Assembly (NCBI RefSeq): GCF_965249985.1
Contig: NZ_OZ252280.1
From: Algiphilus sp022763315
GTDB lineage: Bacteria > Pseudomonadota > Gammaproteobacteria > Nevskiales > Nevskiaceae
Direction: 5' to 3' (one strand)
Length of the DNA stretch: 64,000 bases
The notes under the pieces are model-generated. The model searched no databases. It was not told the DNA's origin and saw only the letters and a list, made by a program, of their open reading frames with translations. Made by a program: the position numbers and the translations under genes. Below, piece after piece: positions 17,895 through 26,232 of this stretch; positions within the stretch are counted from its first letter, which is position 1, and every line of letters starts with the position of its first letter.

Positions 17895-19390
17895 ATGATC
17901 GCGCACTGACTATCTGGGTCGTCGACGACGACGAGTCCATCCGCTGGGTCATGGAACGCACATTGACCCGGCACGGCATGCACGTGGAAGCCTTTCCTGG
18001 CGCGGCGGAAATGATCGACGCCCTCGAGGAAAGCCATCCGGACGTGCTCATCAGCGACATCCGGATGCCCGGCGTCGACGGCCTGGAACTGCTGCACCGG
18101 GTGCACAAGAAGGACCCGGATCTGCCGGTCATCATCATGACAGCGCACTCCGACCTCGACGCCGCGGTGGCGGCCTACAAGGGCGGCGCTTTCGAATACC
18201 TCGCCAAACCCTTCGACGTGGATGACGTGGCCGAACTGGTGGGCCGCGCCGCCGCCTCGCGCAGCATCGAGCCCGCCTCGCAGGAAATCGGGCCGGGCGG
18301 CGCCTCCCTGATTGGCGAGGCGCCCGCCATGCAGGATGTCTTTCGCGCCATCGGCCGGCTTTCGCAGAGCCAGATCACTGTGCTGATCACAGGCGAGACC
18401 GGCGTCGGCAAGGAATTGGTGGCGCGCGCGTTGCACGCACACAGCCCGCGCGCCGCGCGCGAGTTCATCGCGGTAAACACCGCCGCCATCCCGCGCGATC
18501 TGATGGAGTCAGAATTCTTCGGCCACGAACGCGGCGCCTTCACCGGCGCGCAGACGCAACGCCGCGGCCGCTTTGAACAGGCCGATGGCGGCACGCTGTT
18601 CCTTGACGAAATCGGCGATATGCCGATGGACCTGCAGACCCGCCTGTTGCGCGTCCTATCGGACGGCGAGTTCTATCGCGTCGGCGGCACCACACCGGTC
18701 AAGGTGGATGTCCGCGTTATTGCCGCCACCAACCAGGAGCTGGAGGATTCGGTGGCGGATGGGCGCTTCCGCGAAGACCTGTTCCACCGCCTCAACGTGA
18801 TTCGGATCCGCATCCCGTCGCTGCGTGAGCGCACCGAGGACATTCCCATGCTCGCGCGGCATTTCCTGATCAGCGCGGCGCGCGATCTGCATACCGAACC
18901 CAAGCGGCTCAGCGATCAGGCTGCCGAAAAGATGCAGGCGCTCCCCTGGCCGGGGAATGTGCGCCAGCTGGAGAACATCTGCCGCTGGCTGACCGTCATG
19001 GCGCCCGCCCAGGAAATCCAGGCGGATGACCTGCCGCCGGAGCTGCGTGCGCGCGCCGCACCCGCCCATGAAGGACCAGCCCCGGCGGCTGCCACAGACG
19101 ACGCGGAGCGCGACGCGGCCGCGCTACAGCCGTCGGTGTCTGCGGAAGGCTGGCCCCATCTGCTGCGCGCCTGGGCGGACGCCGCGTTGGACGCGGATCG
19201 GGGAAACCTGCTTGACGAAGCGCTGCCCGCCTTCGAACGCACCCTGATCGAAGCCGCCCTGAGCCATTCGCGGGGCCACCGGATCGAGGCAGCCAAGCGG
19301 CTCGGCTGGGGGCGCAACACGCTCACCCGCAAGATCAAGGAACTGTATGACGGCGACGAGGCCCCCGGTGGCCGCCGCGGTGCGCGCTAG
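17891..19390 (+). CDS. ntrC: Nitrogen regulation response regulator NtrC
   Basis: Sigma-54 activator for nitrogen-starvation genes including glnA. The 499 aa protein has a receiver domain (1-120) with phospho-acceptor Asp56, an AAA+ domain with Walker A (GETGVGKELVARALH), the sigma-54-contacting GAFTGA loop and Walker B (GTLFLDEIGDMP), and a C-terminal Fis-type helix-turn-helix (ALSHSRGHRIEAAKRLGWGR). A low-complexity Ala/Pro/Asp linker (roughly 395-425) separates the last two domains. Overlaps ntrB by 4 bases. Ends 12 bases before the convergent ndh stop. Confidence 0.97.
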   Translation: MNDRALTIWVVDDDESIRWVMERTLTRHGMHVEAFPGAAEMIDALEESHPDVLISDIRMPGVDGLELLHRVHKKDPDLPVIIMTAHSDLDAAVAAYKGGAFEYLAKPFDVDDVAELVGRAAASRSIEPASQEIGPGGASLIGEAPAMQDVFRAIGRLSQSQITVLITGETGVGKELVARALHAHSPRAAREFIAVNTAAIPRDLMESEFFGHERGAFTGAQTQRRGRFEQADGGTLFLDEIGDMPMDLQTRLLRVLSDGEFYRVGGTTPVKVDVRVIAATNQELEDSVADGRFREDLFHRLNVIRIRIPSLRERTEDIPMLARHFLISAARDLHTEPKRLSDQAAEKMQALPWPGNVRQLENICRWLTVMAPAQEIQADDLPPELRARAAPAHEGPAPAAATDDAERDAAALQPSVSAEGWPHLLRAWADAALDADRGNLLDEALPAFERTLIEAALSHSRGHRIEAAKRLGWGRNTLTRKIKELYDGDEAPGGRRGAR

Positions 19391-19402
19391 CGCGCTCGCG
19401 TC

Positions 19403-20794
19403 CTAGGCGACATCGCGGCGCGATGCCGACTTGCGCTGCGATGGCGGGTGCTCTTCGTCGGGGTGTGCGGCGTAGAGTCGCGCGTCGCGCAGCGTCTGGG
19501 TGTGCGTCGGATCCCCGGTGATCAGACGATCGCCCATCTGACGGGTGAAGTACTTCCACGCCCAGTTGACGAAGACGCGCAGCCGCTGTTCGCCATCGAT
19601 GAGCGCACGGATGTGCACGAAGGCCCACAGGAACCACGCCAGCATGCCACTCGTCTTCCAGCCGCGGATATCGCCGACCGCGCGGTTGATGCCGATGACG
19701 GCCATCGTGCCCCAATCGGTATAGCGGAACGGCTTCACTGTCTTGCCGCGGTCGCGCCGGTAGACCGACTGCGCCACATAGCGCCCTTGCTGGATGGCCG
19801 CGGGTGCGAGGCCCGGCACCTGCTTGCCCTTGGCGTCCACCAGTGCGGCCAGATCGCCAATCACGAAAATGTCAGGATGCGTTGGCAAGGAGCAATCGGG
19901 ATTCACCAGAAGACGGCCGCCGCGGTCGCGTTCGGCGCCGGTTGCATCCGCCAGCACCTGGCCGAAGAGCGACGGCCGCACGCCCGCGGCCCAGAGCACC
20001 GTCCTGGCCGTGATGCGCTCGCTGTCGTCGCCGCGGCGCACACGGACGCCGTCGCCATCCACATCCTCGACCATGGCGCTGGTCTGCACCTCGACGCCGA
20101 GTTCCGCCAGGTGCTTGCGGGCTTTGGCGCGCAGCGATGCCGGGTAGACCGGCAGGATGTCGGGTCCGCCTTCGAGCAACACGATACGCGCATCCTGGGA
20201 CCGAAACCGCCGGAAATCGCGCACCATCGTCTTGCGCGTGAGCTCGCCGAGCGCTCCGGCCAGTTCCACACCGGTGGGCCCGCCACCGACGACAACGAAC
20301 TGCAGCAGTGCGGCACGCTCGGTCTCGTCCTCGCACAGTTCGGCAAGCTCGAAGGCGCGAAAGATGCGTCGCCGCATTTGAATGGCGTGCTCGGCGGTCT
20401 TCAGGCCGGGGGCATGCTCGCGCCAATGGTCGTTGCCGAAATAGTTGTGCTTGACCCCGGTGGCGGCCACCAGCAGATCGTATTGCAGGCTGCCGTGTTC
20501 GTGGTAGACGCGGCGTGCGTCGGGGTCGATGTCGAAGACGGTGGTGTTCAGCGTCCACACCTTCGGCATCTTGCGCAGCAGCGTGCGCTGCGGATAGGCG
20601 ATGTCACCGATGGTCAGGGAACCCGTGGCGACCTGATACAGCAATGGCTGAAACAACTGAAAATTGCGCTTGTCGAGCAAGGTCACCCGATAACCCAGGC
20701 GACCAAAGCGGCGCGCGGCGTGCAGACCGGCAAAGCCGCCCCCCACGATCACGACATGACGTTCACCGACCGTATTGTCTTCGCGTGCGTTCAT
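19403..20794 (-). CDS. ndh: Type II NADH dehydrogenase (NDH-2)
   Basis: Single-subunit flavoprotein that moves electrons from NADH to quinone at the inner membrane without pumping protons. The 463 aa protein has two Rossmann motifs, HVVIVGGGFAGLHAARRFGR (FAD) and VVVGGGPTGVELAGALGEL (NADH), the quinone-site LFQPLLYQVATGSL segment, and DIFVIGDLAAL for FAD. The C-terminal amphipathic stretch (GMLAWFLWAFVHIRALIDG) is the usual membrane anchor. I start at ATG 20794; an in-frame TTG at 20815 would add seven residues but a GGAG motif abuts it too closely. Confidence 0.95.
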   Translation of the reverse strand: MNAREDNTVGERHVVIVGGGFAGLHAARRFGRLGYRVTLLDKRNFQLFQPLLYQVATGSLTIGDIAYPQRTLLRKMPKVWTLNTTVFDIDPDARRVYHEHGSLQYDLLVAATGVKHNYFGNDHWREHAPGLKTAEHAIQMRRRIFRAFELAELCEDETERAALLQFVVVGGGPTGVELAGALGELTRKTMVRDFRRFRSQDARIVLLEGGPDILPVYPASLRAKARKHLAELGVEVQTSAMVEDVDGDGVRVRRGDDSERITARTVLWAAGVRPSLFGQVLADATGAERDRGGRLLVNPDCSLPTHPDIFVIGDLAALVDAKGKQVPGLAPAAIQQGRYVAQSVYRRDRGKTVKPFRYTDWGTMAVIGINRAVGDIRGWKTSGMLAWFLWAFVHIRALIDGEQRLRVFVNWAWKYFTRQMGDRLITGDPTHTQTLRDARLYAAHPDEEHPPSQRKSASRRDVA

Positions 20795-20876
20795 CCCTGA
20801 TGCTGCATTGCACAAACTCCTAGATTACCGCGAACGCCAATGAAAATCAGCCTGCCGCCTGCACCCAGCGCAGCAT

Positions 20877-21737
20877 TCAGGCGTCCTTGGCAACGCGCAA
20901 GGCCGATGGTGCAGGCAGCTCGAGCCGGGCGTGTTCGGGATAGCGTGCGCTCAGCCAGCGCTCCTGAAAGCAATAGCGCGCGACCTGGGCCACATCGTTG
21001 ATGTACCAGGCGTTGACCGATCCGCCCACGAAGGCGCCCAGCACCGGCGCCGCGGACGCCGCTTTTCGCCACCCCAGGTGCACCGACAGCGAGCGCGCCA
21101 GGTTTTGCATGCTGTAGGTGGCCGCTTCCTTGGCCAATTCGCGCTCGGCGGCGCGTTCCACGCCATCGCGCCACGCTGCCTCCAGGGTGCCGTCGAGCAG
21201 ACTGGCCGCGCGCAAGCCCTGCAGGGCGGCCGCTTTTTCCTCCACGCTGTTGGCGGAAGCGGCTGCAAAAATCGATAGCGCCACGCCGTCATCGGCCTGC
21301 TCGAGGCAGCGGTCGCCGTAGCACAGGCCAACCCGCCGGATGGTGCGCAGTGCGAGCACCAGCACCCCGGAAATATCGAGCATCATGCCCGCGGTGCCGG
21401 CCACTCCGAAGACTGCCCCGCCCGCGCCACCGAGCAGCAGTGCCCTGCGCTGCACCCGGTCTGCAAGGCCATCGCATACCGCCAGCGGCACGCTGCGTAG
21501 GGCATCCACCGAATCCACACCGGCGCGACCAAGAATGGAACGATTGCCGTCCGCCCTCGCCGCCGTCTTCTGCACTGTGGTCAGTGCCGTGCGCAGCGCC
21601 GAGGCTGGGACCACGGTTTGAACCGCGCGACTGGCTGGCCCGGCAGCGCGCCCGAACCAGCGTGTCGCAGGCCCCGGCGGCCGCGCCTGCCAGGCGCGGA
21701 TGGCAGCCAGACGCTCGGCTTCGTAATCGCTGATCAC
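20877..21737 (-). CDS. EcsC family protein
   Basis: About 286 aa protein of the EcsC family (named after Bacillus EcsC; function unknown). Seen: an N-terminal YEAERLAAIRAWQARPPGP motif, a glycine-rich hydrophobic helix pair (LLLGGAGGAVFGVAGTAGMM) and the conserved tail APVLGAFVGGSVNAWYINDV with the final aromatic-rich segment. The hydrophobic stretches suggest membrane association. I prefer the GTG at 21737, which has a GGAG site 6 bases upstream and starts just before family similarity; a longer frame from 21827 would overlap the divergent gene start. It is upstream of and co-directional with ndh. Confidence 0.82.
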   Translation of the reverse strand: MISDYEAERLAAIRAWQARPPGPATRWFGRAAGPASRAVQTVVPASALRTALTTVQKTAARADGNRSILGRAGVDSVDALRSVPLAVCDGLADRVQRRALLLGGAGGAVFGVAGTAGMMLDISGVLVLALRTIRRVGLCYGDRCLEQADDGVALSIFAAASANSVEEKAAALQGLRAASLLDGTLEAAWRDGVERAAERELAKEAATYSMQNLARSLSVHLGWRKAASAAPVLGAFVGGSVNAWYINDVAQVARYCFQERWLSARYPEHARLELPAPSALRVAKDA

Positions 21738-21825
21738 GGCACACTCCGCGGGGGAACCCGCCGAATGATACGCTTCCAGCACACCCTCATCGCGGCCCTC
21801 CCCGAATGCGCTGCGTACCCCTGCC

Positions 21826-22602
21826 ATGTGCCTGATCGGCCTGCAATGGCGCAGCCCGCACTACCGACTGCGCCTGGCCGCCAATCGTGACGAATTCCAC
21901 GACCGGCCAACCGCTGCCGCGGACTGGTGGCCGCCGGAGGCCAGCGGTGAGGTCGCCATTTTCGGCGGCCGTGACCTGCAAGCCGGTGGCGGCTGGCTGG
22001 CCTGCACTCCGGAGGGACGCTTTGCGGCTGTCACCAATGTCCGCGGCAGCCCCCCGACCGGACAGCAATATTCGCGTGGATCGCTGGTATCCACATTTCT
22101 GGGTGGCCGACGGAGCCCCGAGGATTTTCTTGCCGCGCTTGCCGCAGAAGCCGCGCACTACGCCGGCTTCAATCTGCTGGTCAGCGATGGCCACCGCTGC
22201 TGCTACGCCAGCAATACCCCGACGTGGCACTGGCGGCATCTGAGCCCGGGGGTGCACGTCGTCTCCAATGCGGACCTCGACACGCCCTGGCCGAAAACCG
22301 AGCGCCTGCGGGCGGCGTTGGAGGCCGACGGCGACGACGCGGCGTTGTTTCGCGCGTTGGCTGACGAGCAGGCCGCCGACGACCACGCGCTTCCGGACAC
22401 CGGCGTCGGCCGTGAGATGGAGCGATTTCTGTCGCCGCCCTTCATCCGCGGTCGTCACTACGGCACGCGGGCGAGTACGATCGTGTCGTGGACCGGCGAT
22501 GGTCCCATTGCCTTTGAAGAGCGGCGCTTTGCGGCCGATGGCGTGCCGACCGGACGCACCCACACTCTCGTCAGGAGGAGCAACGATGGCGATACGTCTT
22601 GA
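21826..22602 (+). CDS. NRDE/TANGO2 family protein
   Basis: 258 aa member of the NRDE (Ser/Thr-rich TANGO2-like) family, an Ntn-hydrolase-like fold with a proposed role in lipid or haem metabolism. The hallmarks are the Cys2 following the start Met (MCLIGLQWR), the AANRDEFHDRPT motif at about residues 19-30, GGRDLQAGGGWLA and RFAAVTNVRG. The family's N-terminal Cys would be the nucleophile after Met removal. Overlaps the next gene by 17 bases. Confidence 0.92.
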   Translation: MCLIGLQWRSPHYRLRLAANRDEFHDRPTAAADWWPPEASGEVAIFGGRDLQAGGGWLACTPEGRFAAVTNVRGSPPTGQQYSRGSLVSTFLGGRRSPEDFLAALAAEAAHYAGFNLLVSDGHRCCYASNTPTWHWRHLSPGVHVVSNADLDTPWPKTERLRAALEADGDDAALFRALADEQAADDHALPDTGVGREMERFLSPPFIRGRHYGTRASTIVSWTGDGPIAFEERRFAADGVPTGRTHTLVRRSNDGDTS

Positions 22603-23095
22603 TACCCCGCTGGGCCCCATGCTGGCCCGCTTCGACGACGCAGCGCTGACCGCGCTGCAGTTCTGCACGGACCAGGAAGCCGACGCGGGGCAACCGGCGC
22701 GTCAGCCGCTGGAGCGCGCCCTGAGTGAGCAGCTGCAGCGGTATTTCGACGGCGCGTTGGCGCACTTCGATCTGCCGTTGGCCCCGCAGGGCAGCCCCTT
22801 CTCCACCGCCGTTTGGCGTGCCTTGCAGCACATCCCCTACGGTCAGACCGCAGCCTATGCAGATATTGCCCGCGCCGTAGGGCATCCCAAGGCGGCACGT
22901 GCCGTGGGGCGCGCCAACGGCGCGAATCCCATCTGCATCATCATCCCGTGTCACCGGGTGGTGCGCACAGGCGGCGCCATCGGCGGCTATGGCGGCGGCA
23001 TCGAGCGCAAGCGCGTGCTTCTGGATATCGAGCGCAGGGCAATGGCCGCCGCCACCGCCGCGCCACTGCCCAGCACGACTGCCGCCGCCGCGTAG
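22586..23095 (+). CDS. ogt: Methylated-DNA-[protein]-cysteine S-methyltransferase (Ogt type)
   Basis: Suicidal DNA repair protein that moves the methyl group from O6-methylguanine to its own cysteine. The 169 aa protein has a very good AGGAGGAG ribosome site, a DNA-binding segment (TAVWRALQHIPYGQTAAYAD; RAVGRANGANP) and the active-site IIPCHRVV motif. Family homology ends near IERKRVLLDIE; the last 20 or so residues (Ala/Thr-rich) are read opposite the final transmembrane helix of the convergent MFS gene, so the two genes share 109 bases. Confidence 0.95.
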   Translation: MAIRLDTPLGPMLARFDDAALTALQFCTDQEADAGQPARQPLERALSEQLQRYFDGALAHFDLPLAPQGSPFSTAVWRALQHIPYGQTAAYADIARAVGHPKAARAVGRANGANPICIIIPCHRVVRTGGAIGGYGGGIERKRVLLDIERRAMAAATAAPLPSTTAAAA

Positions 23096-24198
23096 AGACC
23101 GCCGTTGCCCCACTGGCTGGCCACCGGCTGGGCCAGGAGCGGCGATGCGAACTGGCCGAGGAAGAAGGCCGTGGTCAGACCGCCCAGCGCCTGCCCACGC
23201 TGGGCGGCGTCGGTATTCTGCACGGCCCAGTGATTGAGATTGGGCACCATGAAGCCCAGACCCGCGCCGGCGACCACAAGCCCCAGCACGACCCAGGCCA
23301 TGCTGTACGACATGGCGACGACGGCGTAGCCACCGGCCAGCAGTCCGGCGGTGATCGCCACCATGCCGAGCGAGGGCACGCGCGCGCGGATCCGGCCGAA
23401 CTGGGTACCGGACACCATGGCCGCCACATTGCAGAGCGCGATAAAGGCGCCGACCCAGCCAGCGCTGAGTGCGAAGCGCTCACTGAGCAGGAAGGGCATG
23501 TACACCGGCATCAGGTAGAACAGCGCCATACCGACAAAGGCCAGAGCGTAAATGACACCCAACTGGCGCAGCCGCTGGACGAGGGGAAAACCCGTGGCGG
23601 GAGGATCATCCACCGAGCGCGCATTGCGCGTTTCCGGCAAACGCAGCATCGCAGGCAGCAGCAGGAGGGCGAGCAGATAGACACCAAAGGCAACCCGCCA
23701 GTGCACTTCGGCGGCGAGCCCGCCGGCAAAGACGAAGACCACTCCGCCGCCCGCCATGAATGCCCCTTGCAACCCCAGCAGGCGGGTTTGCGCACTGCCA
23801 TGTGAACTGTCCGCAATCATGGTGGTGGTCGCGGTCATCAAACAGGCAATCCCAACCCCGAGTACGGCACGGCTGACCAACAACAGCGAAAGCGAAGGCG
23901 CCAGTGCGCCGGCGCTACCGGCAATGACGTACAACGCCAGACCGGTCAACAACACCGGTTTGCGCCCGCGACGGTCGCAGGCACGCCCTGCCCAGGGCGC
24001 CGCGAGCACGATGAACAACGCCGGCAGCGTCAGCACCAGTCGCGTCAGCATTCCGGCGTGCGGTGTATCGGCGAAGTGCGCCGCAATGCCGGCGAGCGAC
24101 GGCGTGATGGTTGCGGCCGCCATCACCGTCAGCGTGCTGCACAGCAGCAGCGTCAGCGCTTGCGCGCGCGGCGGGGTCGTCGATGCGGGCAACGGCAA
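22987..24198 (-). CDS. Major facilitator superfamily transporter (DHA1-like)
   Basis: 403 aa inner-membrane protein with about 12 hydrophobic helices. The loop 2-3 motif GRACDRRGRKPVLLTGL is the standard MFS motif A, and the motif-C-like RAVLGVGIACLMTA follows, both usual in drug/proton antiporters; the substrate cannot be told. It starts with a TTG at 24198, immediately after the pteridine reductase stop, so it depends on that gene's transcript. Its last helix and tail overlap ogt on the other strand by 109 bases; a stop before the overlap would cost the last transmembrane segment, so the overlap is probably real. Confidence 0.88.
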   Translation of the reverse strand: MPLPASTTPPRAQALTLLLCSTLTVMAAATITPSLAGIAAHFADTPHAGMLTRLVLTLPALFIVLAAPWAGRACDRRGRKPVLLTGLALYVIAGSAGALAPSLSLLLVSRAVLGVGIACLMTATTTMIADSSHGSAQTRLLGLQGAFMAGGGVVFVFAGGLAAEVHWRVAFGVYLLALLLLPAMLRLPETRNARSVDDPPATGFPLVQRLRQLGVIYALAFVGMALFYLMPVYMPFLLSERFALSAGWVGAFIALCNVAAMVSGTQFGRIRARVPSLGMVAITAGLLAGGYAVVAMSYSMAWVVLGLVVAGAGLGFMVPNLNHWAVQNTDAAQRGQALGGLTTAFFLGQFASPLLAQPVASQWGNGGLYAAAAVVLGSGAAVAAAIALRSISRSTRLRSMPPP

Positions 24199-24942
24199 TC
24201 AGCCCAGGCGCAGCCCGCCGTCCACCGGCAGAACCGCACCGGTGATGTAGTCGGCGTCAGCCGACAACAGGAAGCGCACGGCACGCGCAATATCCTCGCC
24301 TTGGCCCAGGCGCCCAAGTGGGATGCGCGCCGCTTCCGCCTTGCGTTCGGCCTCCCCCAGCGCGGAGTTGGTTGCCCACAGGATGTGACCAGGCGCAACG
24401 CCGTTCACGCGCACCGCGGGCGCCAACTCAAGGGCAAGCGCTTCCGTCAGCGTCCACAGTCCGCTCTTGGCGGCGAAATAGGGCGCGTACCCTGCGCGCA
24501 CATGCCGCGCCAGCGTATCGATGATGTTGACCACAGCGGCCGCGCCCGGCTGCCCTGCGAAAGCCTGGATCGCTTCCAGCGGTGCCTTGAGATTGGACGC
24601 CAACAGGTCATCGACGGTGGCGGCGTCCACTTCGGGCAAGGGCGTCTTGACATAGCTCGAGGCGTTGTTGACCAGCGCATCCAGCCGCCCCCACTGCTGC
24701 GCCGCTTCCGCAACGGCATGTGCGGCGGCGCCGCTCTGGCTGAAGTCCGCCTGTACCACGCGGGCACTGTCCGGCCGGCCTGCATTCAGCTCCGCGACGA
24801 GCTGGTCAGCGTCGTTGCGGCTGCTGCGGCAGTGCACGACCACGCGCCACCCGACCTGATGCAGCGTGCGGGCGATGTGCGCGCCGATACGACGCGCACC
24901 TCCGGTGATCAGCACCACCGATCCGGTGCTTGACGGCTCCAT
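24199..24942 (-). CDS. Pteridine reductase (short-chain dehydrogenase)
   Basis: Probably reduces dihydrobiopterin/dihydrofolate-type pterins with NADPH. The 247 aa SDR has the TGGARRIG dinucleotide motif, the Arg-rich form (TGxxRRIG) characteristic of PTR1/FolM-like reductases rather than TGxxxGxG, plus VHCRSS for NADPH, NNASSY, the catalytic YFAAK pair and the GHILWATN loop. Pteridine reductase next to cca is frequent in gammaproteobacteria. Followed without a gap by the MFS gene. Confidence 0.88.
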   Translation of the reverse strand: MEPSSTGSVVLITGGARRIGAHIARTLHQVGWRVVVHCRSSRNDADQLVAELNAGRPDSARVVQADFSQSGAAAHAVAEAAQQWGRLDALVNNASSYVKTPLPEVDAATVDDLLASNLKAPLEAIQAFAGQPGAAAVVNIIDTLARHVRAGYAPYFAAKSGLWTLTEALALELAPAVRVNGVAPGHILWATNSALGEAERKAEAARIPLGRLGQGEDIARAVRFLLSADADYITGAVLPVDGGLRLG

Positions 24943-24999
24943 GGCAAGGTTTCCTGGTCAGCGACCCTGCATTGTGGCATCGGGGCATGGCGCCCGTAC

Positions 25000-26232
25000 T
25001 CAGCCCTTCGACGTACCCTCGCGCCAGTCCTGAATCGCCGCCGCGCGCGCCTGCGCAAGGCGTTCGCCGATCTCGGGGCCCTTCATGCCGGGCTCCATGA
25101 TGTCGCTGGCGCGGATGCGGGCGGCCACCGCACAGGCACCACGCAGATGATCGGCCGAGGGATAGTCGGCATCCTCGTAGCCGGTACGGCCACGGGCATC
25201 AGCAAGACAGGCGGCAAGCGCCTGCTCGAAGAAGGGCCCGTCGCGAAAACCGCGCAGGCGTTCGATCAGCCGCAGCAGGGTGGCAGGGCGCAAGCGATGG
25301 GCACGATGCACCAGCAAATGATCGCGGCAGACGGCCACGGCGAGCTCGCGATAGGCGGTGGGCACGCGCAGACGGGCACAGAAGGCTTCGACCAGCGGCA
25401 CGCCCGCTTCTTCGTGGCCGCGATGCCCGGGCAGCACCACCTCCGGCGTAAGGGCCTTGCCCAGGTCATGCAACAGCACGGCCACCCGCACCGATGCCGG
25501 CGCCTGTTCGCGAGCGGCCTGATCCAGCGCCATCAGGCAGTGCAGGCCGGTGTCGATTTCGGGATGGTAATCGGCGCGTTGCGGTACGCCGAAAAGCGCG
25601 TCCACCTCGGGCATGAGTGCCGCCAAAGCGCCGCATTGCCGCAGGATCTCAAAATAGACCGAGGGTCGGTCGTGCATCAGGGCACGCTCGGTCTCCTTCC
25701 AGACACGTTCGGCCGCCAGCGCCTGCATCTCGCCGGAGGCAACGATCCGCCGCATCAGCGCCATGGTCTCGTCGGCGATGCGAAAGCCAAGGGGAGCGAA
25801 GCGCGTGGCGAAGCGCGCCACGCGCAGCACGCGCAGCGGGTCCTCCACGAAGGCTTCCGAGACATGCCGGAGCCGACGCGCCTGCAGATCCGCCTGCCCG
25901 CCCCAGGGGTCGATGAGGCTGCCGTCTTCGGCCCGGGCGATGGCGTTGACCGTGAGATCGCGGCGGCGCAGATCCTCTTCCAGGGTGACATCCGGAGAGG
26001 CGTCGACCACGAAACCACGATAGCCGCGACCGGACTTGCGCTCGGTGCGCGCCAGCGCGTGCTCTTCCTGGGTTTCGGGATGCAGGAACACCGGAAAATC
26101 CCGCCCCACCGCACGGTAGCCCTGCGCCTCCATCTCCGCCTGTGTCGCGCCGACCACGACCCAGTCGCGTTCGCCCACCGGCAGTCCCAGCAGCGCATCG
26201 CGTACGGCCCCGCCAACCAGATAGCGCTGCAC
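25000..26232 (-). CDS. cca: CCA-adding enzyme (tRNA nucleotidyltransferase) with HD domain
   Basis: Adds or repairs the 3' CCA end of tRNA. The 410 aa protein (E. coli 412) starts at a GTG at 26232, with GGGAGG six bases before it, and reads V/M-QRYLVGGAVRDALLGLP. Next come the catalytic carboxylate pair (E21 and D23 in GERDWVVVG), the RRDLTVNAIA and DPLRVLRVARFA motifs of class II nucleotidyltransferases, and a C-terminal HD phosphohydrolase domain (HEEAG; LLHDLGKALTPE) as in E. coli. The GTG overlaps the slt stop (TAGTG), so the two are coupled. Confidence 0.96.
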   Translation of the reverse strand: MQRYLVGGAVRDALLGLPVGERDWVVVGATQAEMEAQGYRAVGRDFPVFLHPETQEEHALARTERKSGRGYRGFVVDASPDVTLEEDLRRRDLTVNAIARAEDGSLIDPWGGQADLQARRLRHVSEAFVEDPLRVLRVARFATRFAPLGFRIADETMALMRRIVASGEMQALAAERVWKETERALMHDRPSVYFEILRQCGALAALMPEVDALFGVPQRADYHPEIDTGLHCLMALDQAAREQAPASVRVAVLLHDLGKALTPEVVLPGHRGHEEAGVPLVEAFCARLRVPTAYRELAVAVCRDHLLVHRAHRLRPATLLRLIERLRGFRDGPFFEQALAACLADARGRTGYEDADYPSADHLRGACAVAARIRASDIMEPGMKGPEIGERLAQARAAAIQDWREGTSKG

